A stretch of DNA of 64,000 bases from Bryum argenteum (Eukaryota; Streptophyta; Bryopsida; Bryales; Bryaceae): contig CM073327.1 in NCBI GenBank assembly GCA_037043015.1, positions 1,966,727 through 2,030,726 of the forward strand, in the 5' to 3' direction. A program made the position numbers and the translations under genes. Within the stretch, counting starts at the first letter, position 1, and each line of letters starts with the position of its first letter. Positions 1 to 12,502 of this stretch are shown here, piece by piece. The notes beneath the pieces are model-generated. The model did no database searches, had not been told where the DNA came from, and saw nothing but the letters and a program-made list of their open reading frames with translations.

Positions 1-248
1 TACTGTTTCATGTGATCTGCAAATTTTAACTACTGCGCAGATGCGAAACCCTAAGAATCTGTCAGATTTTTCATAATATGGTACTGTGAAATCCACATTC
101 TGAGAAGTTATAATATACGGATCATTGCATCAGGGAGGCTTTGAGTTCTTGTAAATCTTCGATTTACATGTTGGATGTTTGGACACGAATTTCGGGGAGC
201 ATTAGGTCACAATGTCCTGAGTGTGAGTATCAAATGTGGCTGGTGCAG

Positions 249-506
249 GTGGGAAACAGGATCATCCAGAAGCGACTTCATGTGCGCATCGAGCACGTGC
301 AGCCGTCGCGTTGCCGTGAGGAGTTCCTCGAGCGCCGCAAGAGCAATGACGTGAAGAAAGCCGAGGCGAAGAAGAGGGGTGAGACTGTGGACCTCAAGCG
401 CCAGCCGGCTGGTCCTAGGCCCGGATTCGTCCTCGACTCCTCCACCCTAGAGACTGTTACCCCCATTCCTTACGATGTCGTCAATGACCTCAAGGGAGGA
501 TACTAG
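249..506 (+). CDS. RPL21: 60S ribosomal protein eL21, C-terminal exon (gene starts outside the window)
   Basis: Structural protein of the large cytosolic ribosomal subunit. The frame after the acceptor CAG at 246-248 reads [20 protein letters not shown] and ends in [15 protein letters not shown] and a stop. This is the hallmark C-terminus of eukaryotic eL21, about 85 of the usual 160 residues. The open frame runs further upstream to 141, but that part does not resemble eL21 and is read as intron. The N-terminal exons lie before base 1. The sequence is diverged for so conserved a protein (for example [19 protein letters not shown] in the linker), but no break is visible. Family identity is certain; the exon start is inferred from the splice site and from conservation. 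Confidence 0.93.
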   Translation: MGNRIIQKRLHVRIEHVQPSRCREEFLERRKSNDVKKAEAKKRGETVDLKRQPAGPRPGFVLDSSTLETVTPIPYDVVNDLKGGY

Positions 507-2113
507 ATTACCTTCGTCGCTCAGGCCTTCCGACCTCGTTTGTATCTTTTCCCATCGAATACATTTAAGGTTCTGGATTACCAATCGGAGGAGTTACCTG
601 CATGCCTCTGTTGAAGAGGATGATATCTGCATAACCTCTGTGGAGAGATGTTGAGTCTATGTCGACTATTCAGTTGATTTGTAAATTGCAGGGTCTTGAC
701 GTGATCTTTTCGCTTGTCACTGTGTGAAGTCTTAAGATTACAACGAGCTGAATAGCTGGTTGAGTTTGTCTGCGAGTTTCTCATCGTTTAAGATGTTGCT
801 TGGACGCCTGAGAATCTGTTCCATTTGCAAATTATATGGTTCTTGGAGGTGCTGCTGAGATGGAGTTGTGAATAACTTGAAGTGCGGCTGGTGTCAAGGC
901 TTAGGATGATGGGCGAGCTTTATGTCGAACCTTGGGTCCTCATTGATGGAACTTTGCACTGATTTTTGTCGAATGTATTTTAGATGTGGCTACGTTACTT
1001 GATTTATCAGGTGGGATTGATCATCCAACTTGTCATGGGTTCGTCTACATCTGCCAAGTACCAGTAGTATTTGAATGGGCTGCTTTATCGAAGAATTTTT
1101 TGGATTTAGTATAACGAACTGACTTGAACATGTCTCTAAGTTTCATATTCGGCTGACTGCCGAGAACCTAAAAGAAACTGAGACGATTCTGATCAATATT
1201 CTTGTACTGTATGTCAGAGGAATTACTCATACTTGCTCAAATGCAAGAATCAAATTTGTGGAACCCTAACGCACAGGATCACAATTGCAGTCTATGCAAG
1301 GATAACATGCGCCGATAACCATTGTTCCGACCTTCACTCCGTCAGGTGATAGGGTGTTTGCCTTCTACTGTGAGGTTGGTGTTTCAACCTTTACATGTTC
1401 GAGTGTGTTAGTGCGTGTAAGCAATGCCTTAGACAAACTAAGCGGTATGGGATAGCTTACCTCTTTCTGTTCTAATTAAAAACTCTACAGTATGGTCCGA
1501 AATGAACTTGAAGTAATCGATGAGGGAGTAAGGGGTTATTATTCATGGCCTCAAAAATTGTCAAAAGCGGAAATTTTTAATTGTTAAGAATTTCTTGTGT
1601 ATGTAATCATAGGATCTAGTACTTAACTTGTACATGTATATATACTCAAACTTTCAGATTCAAATTTCTCACCAATTGTGAGATCTTAATGTTCAAAGTT
1701 GAAAAAAAAAGTTTATATCACTTATTGCAAAATGGGTTTGAATTGTTTTGTGAGCCAAAAACAGTTTAAAAACACTATTTGAAAACCCTATTTGTTAATT
1801 TTTGACTGTGAATATCTCCTCAAGTATGAAATTTTTTGAAGCATGAGATGTATTTTTGGAAAGGTATGGGAAAACTACATAATCTGAAAAAAGTTTCAAT
1901 TTCATGCAATCTAAGTTAAGTAATTGAGAGTTTGGTCATAACAACCCCATTATGGCCCTTTGGAGCATCAGGGGTTAACTATGCGGTTGGGGTTTAGAAA
2001 CCTGCCGGCAGCATAGCCTCTCACCTAACAGGTCCGTGCAGTGTGTTACACTGGCGACATGGAAGAAGAAAAAAAGAAAAAGAAAACAAAACAACAGTAG
2101 TTTCGAATGATCC
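507..2113. other. Intergenic stretch, no gene recognised
   Basis: The first few hundred bases are presumably the 3' UTR and terminator of the eL21 gene. The rest is AT-rich, with only short open frames lacking recognisable protein. It contains the dispersed repeat listed at 1790-1978. Confidence 0.6.
1790..1978 (+). repeat. Dispersed AT-rich repeat ending in CCCC/TTAA
   Basis: This stretch shares ordered blocks (ATATCTCCT, AGTATGA, TTTTTTGAAGC, GGAAAGGTATGG, CAATCTA, AGTAATTGAGA) with the reverse complement of about 16790-17010 and, more weakly, with 20430-20520. Its right edge is AGGGG followed by TTAA, like the TTAA-flanked MITEs in this window. No matching left TTAA end was found, so it may be a truncated copy. 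Confidence 0.5.
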
Positions 2114-2713
2114 CAGAAAATAAGCTGCAGGCTGCCGACTTTTTTCTTGTGAGCACATGACCCCACTTCGTAGCTTACACATTACTTCTCTTCATTCCAT
2201 GAGTTTCTAAGCATGCGTTTAGTAGCACACATTACTTGACTGCAGTGAGTTACATGATGTATAAATGCACATATATTCAATTCATGTAGCATCATCCATC
2301 ACGTCTTGTATGCTGAATACCATCATTTTCTTCCAAGAATCAAGCACCAGGCCCATACCAAGAATGATTCACGGTTGACTAATATAGCATGTGCTCCAAC
2401 AAGTCACAAGAGGTCCCGACCAAGAAGTGGTGGAATCTTCCTGGCAGCGCAACAATCTTCGGTAGGATGCACGAGGTTTTGCTTGTGGATGAATCCGCTT
2501 CAGAGACTTCATGGGTTTGGAGCAAATAACATGTAAAGTGCACAGGGTATTGATCTTCAGTCGATTTCAGAGAGTCAGTTCGATCGAGGTTTGTGTGCAT
2601 CGATTTAGCCGCTTCGATCTGCTCAGACAAGAGACTTCAATAGTACGAATTGGATGATGCACAGAGATTCCGATTTCTAGTCAATTTTAGTCGTGCAGAG
2701 GTGATAAGTGGCG
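2113..2713 (+). promoter_or_regulatory. Upstream flank of gene copy A, duplicated upstream of copy B
   Basis: Blocks such as GAGCAC.TGACCCCACTTC.TAGCTT and AAGAAGTGGTGGAATCTTCC recur in the same order at about 11905-12502, before the second copy. The tandem duplication therefore carried promoter and 5' UTR. I cannot point to a specific TATA box or factor site. Confidence 0.55.
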
Positions 2714-5700
2714 ATGGCGTCGAGCTGGTTGTCGAAGGTGATGGGAACAAGCGCCGGTCGCGCTCCGAGTGTTGTAGGACTGCCTCCGGATTCTTATCAG
2801 CTGCAGCAACAGCAACAACAAGAACACCTCACTCCAAGAGCGTGCTTTCAGGTAACACTCACTCTCTCCAGATTTTCAGAGTCAAATATTCGAATCGCCT
2901 ACTCCTAAAACGCTCGAGCTAGAGACTACTAAGATCGCGTTACTACACTCATCCACATCCCCATCCTAGACCAAAATGAAACCGCGAGAGGGATGATGTA
3001 GAAAAGCGGATTGAGCTTTTCGGAAATCCAGTTCAAACTAGCACTAGTCAAGCTCAGATCAACCTGAAAGATCGATAAGCTCATCCTTATGAAATTAACA
3101 AACGAGATTTCGGAAAAGTTCAAATCGATTTTTCAGTTCCAAAGTTCTGTGCAGTATGAGAAACCGAAAAATCAAAGAGTGGAGATCGAAGCAAACTGAG
3201 TATGACAATGGCGTTTAATGTGGCGCAGGTGTTTATCAACGTGAAGGGAGCAAGAAACCTCCCCGAAATCTCAAGAAAGAAGGGCTTCCACATAACGCTT
3301 CGGGGGTTAGAGAACAGCGGCAATTTCGCACTAGAGACACCGACAGTGGAGGAACCCGAGCAACTTCGCTTCCCAGGTGAGCATCGAATGCTCCACATGG
3401 AAGCCTCATCGGTAGGCATAAGCTTGGAGGTGACAGCAACGCGCAACATGCTGCCCCAGAAAGCACTGGGAAGGGTAATGATCACGTTCCGGCACCTGCA
3501 GCAGCAACCTGAGCAGTCGGTGGAGGAGTGGTTCAGTTTGAATTTGGGGCAGGGCGAGTTGCTTGTGACCGCGAGGCTTGTGGAAGTGAATCCCGTTGCG
3601 GCGCCATTCCTGCTGCGAGCTGTGAAAGGGGAGTTTCAGAAAGATAATCTGGAAACGATTGTGCCCAAATCGAGGGTCATGTATCCGGAAGGGCGATGGT
3701 CTACTCGTGTTATGCTTGATCACTTTTCTCAAGAGAAGTACCTCGTTCGCGTTCGGTGAGTTCTTCCTTGCACTCCTTCCATAATCCTTCCAGAAGTGCT
3801 AGTCTAAGAAGAATGAGAGTTCCAACCTATTTACAGGCTGGCGTGAATAGAGTGTTCGTTCGACCTATCCTTGAATGTATGCCCAGAGATCATCCCACCA
3901 ATGGCGGAACTACTGACCCCTCTCGGGGTGAACACTATTCTAGTTTCTACTTAGCCACTAATGTAGTGCCTTAGAGATACCCGACATGGTATCCCCAAAG
4001 GCCTTTGAGGTACCCATACAACGAGGTTCAAGAACCTCACCATAGTTGGATGGACTATGATGATAGGGCGAGTTTACAATATGGTGGAGAAGGTGAGCTT
4101 TATCAAGTATTTCACTTTTAACCTATGAAATAAGAAGCTCTATAGTGCACCTGCAGATGGCCATATCAGAAACTCGTGAATAATTTATCTTAAATTCATT
4201 CATAATCTCTTCTAAATACTGAGTTTCAGTATTTAGATTTTTTCATGTTCCCTTTTTGGGAGTCATTTCTCTTTTAATCTAGTATTATTCTTGCTTTGAA
4301 ATTCATTTATTTGGGGCTGAATCTCAAAATGTTGAAAGAAATTCTTATGTGTTACGAATACCGATACAGGAGAGCCAAAGTGAAGCTGCGATATCAAAGG
4401 CTGTTCAACTCTGCTGTGGAAGAGTGGGAGAAAGAAGTGTGTATATTCCAACAAAGAGTGACTTTTGATGCTTACCGCCGAAGAACTAATACGACTGTGC
4501 ATACGGGTTCAAGTAAGTTCAAGCATGTCTAAGTGTTTCATAGTTTAGCCCCTGAAATTACAATTGACTACATCGTGGTTGATTGTCTTGAAAAAGATAT
4601 GTTGTTTTTGCAATAACTAGAACTTTGATTGAATATAACTCAAGTTTCTCACGGTGAAATTTGATAGAATTTGGTGAGTAATCTAATTAGACAGTTATAA
4701 ACAAGAGCCTATAGTTGGATTTCTCAAAATCAAATTAATAATAATAAATAAATTTTAAAAAAAAAATTGTTTACAGATGTCAGATATGGCTGTTTGGAGG
4801 TATAATATAGAGCTTCTCCTTTAGGGGTTGATAAATTTATTTTTAGAATAAGTAGATAACTACGTTTATTATTTCGTTACATATTGTCTTGATTTAACAA
4901 TGTGGACACTTTTTGATATAAAAGCACACATCAAAATAGTTACACATGTTAGTAAAAAGGTATCATGTTTACAAAAATTTGCCTTGAATTAAGTAGGGCT
5001 AATAATGTTGTCAAATTAAGGAATGAAAGTTGTAAATTAAGTGTTGCAAAGTTTGAGAGAGTTTCTTTTCAGACCACAATAGTAAGGTTATTCTAGTAAA
5101 TGAGGAAGGTGGGGATTGTTCGAGCATTCAAGTGGTTGCATCGCCCAATTTCTTTGTACAATGTTTGTAGTTGTCGAATACCAGTTTGAATAGCTTCGTA
5201 AAATGAAGATGGTTTGAGTGTTAGGCTCTTACAATTAGTGCGACCTTCGGATTTCTTCATGTACTGTTCACCCTGAGAGGGGTTAGTAGTCCTATACCAC
5301 TGTTGTTAGGTCCTGTGGGCATATCACTAGGGTAGGTCGAACGGACACTTTATTCTCGCCAACCCTTACGGGTCCAGTGTTCTTCTTCTTGCCACCTTCG
5401 GAAATTATCAAGATAAAATTTGTGTGTAATGATGCAGTTGCCGGGTGGGCTGAACAAATCATTGATACACATTCCATGAAGATAAATGGCCACATACAAC
5501 GTGAATGGATTTTATTTGGAACCAAGGATGTAACGTTCAAAGTGCAAAGGGATATACACAATGCTCAATGGGCTGACACTTTGCTCCTTTACCTTGAAGG
5601 CGAGGGCTTTCTCTATCCTGTAAGATTTTCCTCTAATATCATTTACTCTTTGGATTTGTTATTGATGCAAAATCTGCAAATAATATAATTTAACAATGAT

Positions 5701-8432
5701 TATTTCATAACATAATATATCCAAGGTAGAGTATATATTTTTTGTAAAAAGGTTAACTAATATACTAGATAGAAATTGCATCATTCCGCGTCCTCTTGTG
5801 AAAACACAAACATACCAAACTTGAACAACCAAGGAGAGATATGAAAGTTCAAGTTTAGACTTCCCATTGATTCCAATTCTGAAAGGAAGAGGGAAGTCTA
5901 GTTTTGGATTAAAAAAAAAGAGTGAGTAATAACATACCAAGTTAACAAATAAATTGGTTGAACAATAGGTGTGGGTGCAAGGCTATTTACACCCCACATA
6001 TGGTCCTTATATCTTGCTACATTCTTAGTCCACAACATGGTTCCAAATTTCCTATTTGTATTAAGGGTATTGGGAGAACTTTAATTATTTTTTTTACGAA
6101 TCACTTATATCCTAAATTAGATCCCATATATACATTTCTCATATTAATACACATAGAATTTAGTGTTGTTCTTTATTAGTATGATGATTTTTAAAATTAC
6201 AATATTTGTGAATGTTTAGGTGGAATTGCGAGTTGGGAGACACTTGCAATATGCAGTTCCGGGTGCAGGATTCAAAGATCCTCAATATGAATCAGGATTT
6301 GTGACTGTGATAAGAAGAACCCCTGATTTTCCTGAAGGAAAAGCAACCGCTTTATTCAACTGGAAAGCCATTGCTATGGAGGTAAAATTGCATTAACCTC
6401 TTCATTTGCTTTTAGCATTTTGAGTGTTATTATATGTGCATTCTAGGTGCAAGAGTTGCTATTTTTGTAACGTGCAAAAGTAGAATATAAACCTATACAA
6501 ATACTAGTACACATGAGTTGTTGATTAGTGTCAGGTTTATCTAAACTTTGAACATTTTATAAGTTTTTAGTCTTGGTATAAATTTTTACTAGGAGTATTG
6601 ATTCTAAATCTTATAGAAAATTTTCCGTTTTGACCCATGAAGAGAATAAAATTATTGATTAGGAATAAAATTTTATGACATGTTTATGTAAATTAGTGCA
6701 TGTAACACCAAACAAGAACTCGTGTGTAGTGAAACAATGTGCAATTTTCACCAAGCTTTCCCACTACTATGTTCACCAAGAATGTCTCATTGCAGTATAT
6801 TCTATTGGAATCACTCACTTTAGCTTGGTAGAAACTACACACTTTTCCAATACACAAGAGTTTTTGATTAGTGTTACATGCACCAATTTACATAAAGTTG
6901 TAATAGATACTATATACTAGTTGAGATGGAGATTTTTAAAAGAATATTGGGATCAGTGCACTCGATAAATATTTAAGTCAAGGGTAAAACATAGCATTTT
7001 TAAGTCTTAATAACACGTAACACTAATCAACAACTCTTGTTTAGTGAATAAATTGACATATGAATTGGACTTGTCTACTATTGAGTTGCATGATGAACCT
7101 TTTAGTTACCTTGGACGTGATATGAGACATTTCTATAATTTTTCCGGTAGTATTTCAAAGTATTGTTATTCAGTTGCTAATATTTATTCTTTGGAATTTT
7201 CAGGTTCTGCCCGAGGAAAATGTGATGATGGTTATGTTGATGATGATAGTAGTTGCTCTAGTTGTTCAAAATTGGTTCGAACAAGAGACAATGTACCTAC
7301 AACCACTTGAGAAGACAAAGACCAAGATAACAAATTCTTATGCCGACAAAAATGGCATAATTTGGGGTAGGCAACTCTATCCATTTAAGTTGGTTTTGAT
7401 TGTGCACGATATACACTAAGATTTAACATTTTCTCTGTAGTAATAAAAAAATTCAAAAAATACACAAGTTTGTACTTGATTCACAAATTGGAGTAATCTA
7501 AAAGAAGTACTAGCAACTAGTAGTCTTAATTCCAAATCCTATTAGTAAAAAGTATCTCAGGAAATTCAACAACATAATATTCATTATTAATTCTGAGAAA
7601 TCCACTTCCAAAGTAGATTTTCCTATTAAAAGTTCTTAATCTTGTGTTAGCAGATTTCAATTTATATATATTTCTATGTTTGTTTATTGGAGATTTGTTG
7701 TTTAGTAATGAAAATTAGAATTTTCATGTTTAGCTTATAGTGATGGTACTACAAATGATCATACTTATGAACATGTTTGATTCTTGTCAAATTTAATGAA
7801 AAATGACATAAAAAATGGGTACTGGGTACACTAGATGTATTGATTGCTCACTTTCGATTTTTAAGACAGCTGAGATTATTTTATGTGAATATGTGATTAT
7901 AGGTGCAGTGAATATGGATCCCAACAATGGCATGGCACTAGCAGCCTTGTTGAGGCAATTGAAAGCTTTCAACATTGATGCAAAAGGGTGGCGTGAAGAA
8001 TTAAACAAAAAGCCACAATCTCAGTGGCCCACAGAAACCTTTGAGATGATAAATGATATATTCGGTGGGGGTGTCAATCTTGGTGAACTTGCTGGCTTTG
8101 AAGGTGGTTATTTCGAAAAACGCAAATCCACATTTGGTGAACTTGTCGGAGGTGGTGTCGGTGGCGGTGGCATCGGTAGAGGTCGAGGAGGTGGTGACGG
8201 TGGTGATTGTGGTGGTGGTTGTAGTGGTGAGGGTGGTGATTGCGGTGCTGGAGGTGATACTGGTGGAGGAGGTGGTTCGGGTGGAGGTGGTGGTTGCGGC
8301 GGTGGTGGAGGAGGTGGTTTGGGTGGAGGAGGTGGTTGCGGCGGTGGTGGAGGAGGAGGTTCGGGTGGAGGAGGTGGTTGTGGCGGTGGTGGAGGTGGTG
8401 GTTCGAGCGGAGGAGGTTCTAGCGGCACGTAA
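2714..8432 (+). CDS. C2-like / glycine-rich-tail protein, tandem copy A (GRDP/DUF1399-related)
   Basis: Exons 2714-2851, 3229-3755, 4370-4512, 5438-5619, 6220-6381, 7204-7366 and 7903-8432 join in phase to 614 residues. The start is the ATG opening MASSWLSKVMGTS, conserved in copy B. Residues 1-46 carry a Gln run. Residues 47-220 begin VFINVKGARNLPEI and look like a C2-type beta domain. A middle part contains PDFPEGKATALFNWK, reminiscent of the C-terminal region of plant glycine-rich domain proteins. A hydrophobic Met/Val stretch (about 390-405) follows, and residues from about 520 are a Gly-rich tail with scattered Cys. The N-terminal DUF1399 repeats of full GRDPs are absent, so this is either a shortened relative or a separate family. 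Introns 2 and 3 hold SINE pieces. Gene structure is well supported; function is not known. Confidence 0.72.
3810..4075 (-). mobile_element. SINE copy, 5'-truncated, in intron 2 of copy A
   Basis: The reverse complement matches the body and 3' region of the full SINE at 27137-27489: the GGCGTGAAT...GTGT CCGTTCG-like tail, the CCCCTCTCG block, GGTATCCCC.AAGG, TTTGAGGTACCCATACAAC and GTTGGATGGACTAT. The tRNA-like head is missing. It is more diverged than the 27 kb copy, so probably old. Confidence 0.8.
5262..5390 (+). mobile_element. SINE 3' fragment in intron 3 of copy A
   Basis: Shares CACCCTGAGAGGGG and then GGTCGAACGGACACTTTATT, CTCGCCAACCC and GGGTCCAGTG with the last 130 bases of the SINE at 27137-27489, in the same orientation as the host gene. 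Confidence 0.72.
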
Positions 8433-8581
8433 TTACAACTATACAAGATTTGATGATTACTGTTATGTGGAGATTAGTGTAACGGGTATTTTTTGATAAA
8501 TAACACTATTTCTCAACTCTCTTGAAATTAGTGTTCACTTTGGGCCACCATTGAGATCAATGTTCCTTGTCTTTTCTTTAA

Positions 8582-8806
8582 CCCTTAAAGGTCCCTTGGG
8601 GATAGTATGTACGGTGGCGTATAATTGAGATTTGCTACCAACAAGAAACTCTATATTGAGATCTTAAAAGCTTAGTAGAACCGCATGGATTTATATGTCA
8701 ACTTGTTCTTTGAACTCAAATCTATTAAAGGTGTGCACTCATTCCAATACAAACAAAATACGCTGTATTCTAGCAACCAAAATATGGTTGTTCAGACCTT
8801 TAAGGG
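8582..8806 (+). mobile_element. 225-bp TTAA MITE, copy 1
   Basis: Flanked by TTAA on both sides (8578-8581 and 8807-8810). The inverted ends are CCCTTAAAGGTC and GACCTTTAAGGG, a perfect 12 bp. A copy of exactly the same length lies inverted at 42542-42766. TTAA target duplication and CCC-starting ends are the piggyBac superfamily signature. There is no coding capacity. It sits 150 bases after the stop codon of gene copy A. Confidence 0.88.
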
Positions 8807-8810
8807 TTAA

Positions 8811-9589
8811 GCCACTAATTGCACCACTACCAATGAATTTTTCCACTTGCAAGAAAGTTTGCATGCTCTTACATTTAGTGCTATGGTTTGACAATCACTA
8901 TTGTATCACTATAGTGACATGTGTGACTTTATTGTTACGGTTCGCAAATTAACATTTATAACACTAAATAACAACTCTTGTGTAGTAAATATATATAATG
9001 AGTTCGGTTTGTCTAGATTTAATTGTATATTGTTTTATACTTTTGTGGGACATTATAAAATAAATCTTCTTTACGTAAGGTGATATCATTTAGTCACATC
9101 AAAAATTGACTACACATTAATAGTCAAAAATTTATGACTACACCTAGATATTTCTAGTCATACATTTATAACTACCGTAGACTACAAGAAATGAAGCTTA
9201 CAATACAGGAAATGAAGCTGATCTAATAAGAAAGGAAGGTGATCACTTCGAGAATGAAAAAAACGGAAAACAAGTAGAAATAAGGAAAAACCGACACACA
9301 CACACACACTATTCCACGCAAATTATTTTGAGGAAAGGAAACGGACTTCCTCACAATCGTAAACCCTCCCTACCAAGACCTTCATCTATAGCTCCGATAG
9401 GAATCTTAAATCTGGATCTCATGCGTTCTATCTTCATGAAACCCTTCTTATAAGAACCCATACAACGCAAACTAAACCCTAAGTAAAAAAAGGAACACGT
9501 CTCACTTCAAGGAACGGATTGCAACCGTCTAAGGAACCTTCAAACTAAGCAAACAAAATCCTAAGCAAATCCTAAGAAAGACCGTCTCT
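8811..9589. other. Intergenic, no gene recognised; CA microsatellite
   Basis: AT-rich DNA with short meaningless frames. A (CA)n run lies at about 9294-9309. Around 9085-9190 several TAGTCA-type motifs and ACTACAAGAAA occur, loosely like subterminal repeats of CACTA transposons, but I could not define ends. Confidence 0.5.
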
Positions 9590-10475
9590 GTCAGAGGTGA
9601 GGGCATCAATGTCCTTCCTAAGAGCAACGGTTTCTATTGAAGCTCACCCTAAACCGTTCTCAAGAACAGCAAGGGCTCGAGTCTTCTCCTCCACAACGCA
9701 CTAGAGGGAAAGCTCTTCCTCACTAAGCCAACTCATATGAAGCTAGACTTCATCAAGCATATTCAGCTGTCGATCGCCCATAAGTAGCTTCTCCCTCCGA
9801 AGCTTGTCCTCCACACCTTCCAGAGTTCCAGCACTCGGCGACTCGCAACCAACGACGTCTTGCATGCCTGCGCTAAGGCCTCGTGCCAGTGAATCGCCTT
9901 AAGCATGCTGACAATTTCGTCACCGCCCAATTGTGGTTCCCCAAACCCTCTCCCCGACTTTGAATTGGACTTCCTCCCCATTCCTACAACTTCAGTAAAC
10001 TCAATCTTGACAGCCAAACTAAACGATCCAGGAAAATCCCTCCCAACAGCCCACCTCTTCTTCCCAAGAATTGAAGGAGAACTAAGCGAGCCTCCACTTC
10101 TCTCACCACCTTCTTATTCTAGAGCTTTTTTTCTGTCATTCGCTTTAAGCTTCATAGCTTCTAGCGCCTTTTTCCTCTCAGCAGCGAATTGCGACCAATT
10201 AACCCTACGACCCTCAGACATCAATATCAGCCCTTTAGCGAAGGAAAGTGTGATCTCCTTGTTGGGAGGCTTGTCATTATCATACACCTTGCGCTACAGA
10301 CACAAGATCGCGTATTGCTCCTCTGTCGTCGTGGGGGCGCAGTATTTCCACCTAGACTTGGAGCTCTTTAGCGAGAAATACTTGCAAAGAGTGGCCTCAG
10401 ACACTTCATTGCAAAGGTCACCAATCAAGACGTCTTCTATAGGAGCCCCTCGCACATGTAGCGTGGAGGCTCCAT
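9590..10475 (-). pseudogene. Decayed ORF of unknown family with C-terminal heptad repeats
   Basis: On the minus strand an ATG at 10475 opens a reading line of about 290 codons interrupted by stop codons and at least two single-base frameshifts (near 10443 and near 9800). Readable pieces include RWKYCAPTTTEEQYAILCL, GLILMSEGRRVNWSQFAAER and a Leu/Glu/Lys-rich end (EDKLRREKLLMGDRQLNMLD) that looks like coiled coil. GC content is higher than in the flanks. I do not recognise the family. Its position between diverged repeat-like flanks suggests a transposon-carried gene, but captured host sequence is equally possible. Confidence 0.5.
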
Positions 10476-11904
10476 GCTAAAAACAACAAATCCACACGAG
10501 GAAATCAGGGTGCAAAAGCAAAACAGGACGGACAGACAAGCTGCAGACTGACAGCTTCCAAGACTTTCACGGCACACGGAAGATAGACGCCGTAAAGGCG
10601 ACCACGTACAAGCTCACTGGGCGGGAAGTCGGGTCCCGTAAAAATCTGAAAAGGACAAAGTGCCGCCAGTGATTCGCGCCAGCCATTTGAAGCTACCCCA
10701 TCGGGAGCTACTAAGAAACGACTACCTGCCCTTCGCGCCACTCGAGGAGGACATGTTGGCATCCCTTCCCTCCAAAACCCTAACGTCCGGAGAAGGACTC
10801 ACCTCCATGATGACCCTGCATAACAGTAATGCGAGTACTCCTTTCCACTCCTTTCCGAGACTCTTTTTTGTCCTTTTGGGGATACCTAACCTGAAATGCG
10901 GCCTATTAGTCGAGAGGACGTTGGTCACGGCCTCTTTGAGATTCCTAAATTAAATTAGTAATGCGTTTTTGGCAACGGTAGAGTCCAAAATGACCATTAA
11001 AAACCTCATGCACAAGTTTTTGGAGAGACTAAGAGTAGATGACTTGGTCCCAATCACATATTTTTCTAGTCACCACAGATTATTGCAATTACACATAGTT
11101 ACAAAAGTTAGTCACAAAGTTTTGAATCTGTACATAGTAGTGTAGAGCAAAGTATGATAAGATATTGGAAGTTTGGAACACCACAAACCACGAGAATCGA
11201 CAAGTTGTAAAATTAATAACTTATCTTGTTCAATATTTCACCAAGTATCTTCCATGGGTAAAAACTCAATAAATTCTACTTAAATATTAGATTCTTGGCA
11301 AAAAGCATGATGACACCTCCTAATTGTAAAATGTTTAGACTCTCGAAATTCCTACTCAGTCTCAAAAAACATGTGAAAGCATTTGTAACAAGACCAAGAT
11401 TATTCCATACTTGTGTTAAAAATCTTCTACATACATACATTTTTCTTCGTACTCAACATTTTTTCTATGTGTACTAATTATGGATATTTGTAAATACAAA
11501 TATTATTTCAAGTACTTTACCTAGGTGTCAAGCATAAATTTGTACTCGAAACATGAAAGTATGCTCCTGTAAGTGTGGTGCCACCCTACACCCTTCATGT
11601 AATAGGGTGTTGGGCTTCTAGTTTGTGATTCAAGTATTAGATACTCAAAAGTGTAAGCAATGCCCGTGACAAGGTGCCATAATAGAGCTTGCATCTTCCC
11701 ATTTCAAAATGGCACTATGCTAAAGTGCCTGTACCAAAACTTGCTCTTGTATGACTCTATAATATCACACTTTTATGTAAAATCACTCATACTTATATAT
11801 ATCACTCATATTCCGTAATATCACCGCTGAAATCTGTACTACCGTTCGTAAAGTTAAGATATGCCGTTTTCAACAAAATTGGGTTTTACAATAAATAACC
11901 CAGG
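10476..11904. other. Intergenic between the tandem copies, no gene recognised
   Basis: GC-richer to about 10950, possibly the upstream part of the decayed ORF unit, then AT-rich. TAGTCAC/TAGTTAC motifs at 11070-11120 echo those near 9100 in inverted sense. No intact coding region is seen. Confidence 0.45.
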
Positions 11905-12502
11905 ATCTCATGGGAGATAAGCTCCAGAGCGCCGCTTTTTTGTGAGCACCTGACCCCACTTCATAGCTTTACACTTCACTTGTCTGCAAACCGTGAGTTT
12001 CTCCGCACGCGCTTGCAGAGACTTACGAGCACCTCAGTCCTCGAAGGATCAATTTATGTAGCAACATCCATGAAGTTACGTCTGGTGAGCACAATATTTT
12101 ATCGCATTCTTGGCAGAATTACTCCAAATGTCAAGCACCAGGCAAATTCCAAGTCTCACGGTTGACTAACAGACGAGTGCTCTAACATGTCTCAAAGAAG
12201 TCCCGGGTAAGAAGTGGTGGAATCTTCCTGGCAGTGCAACAATTGTCGGCAGGGTGATCGAGGTTTGCTTGTGGATCAATCCACTTCAGAGACTTCATAG
12301 GTTTGATATGGATGTGCACAGGGTACACATATACATATTCAGTCGATTTCAGAGAGCTGCAGAAGTCAGTTCGAGGTTTGTGTGGATCAATTGAGGTTCT
12401 TCATCAATCCGCCTGTTCGATATACTCAAGAGTACGAAGTGGAGGAGATCTTCAGTGCAGAGTGATTCGATATTCGTGATCATCGGAAGCTGATTTGTGG
12501 CG
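11905..12502 (+). promoter_or_regulatory. Duplicated upstream flank of gene copy B
   Basis: Ordered blocks match 2113-2713 upstream of copy A, including the sequence around GTGGAATCTTCCTGGCAG and the last bases before the start codon. It is more diverged than the coding exons, as expected for a duplicated promoter and 5' UTR. Confidence 0.55.

Noticed and set aside
8108..8446. Minus-strand frame of Pro runs (112 codons)
   Set aside because: Antisense of the Gly-rich tail of gene copy A; GGN repeats read as Pro on the other strand.
9085..11120. A complete CACTA transposon around the decayed ORF
   Set aside because: TAGTCA motifs occur on both sides, but I could not find matching termini or a 3-bp target duplication.
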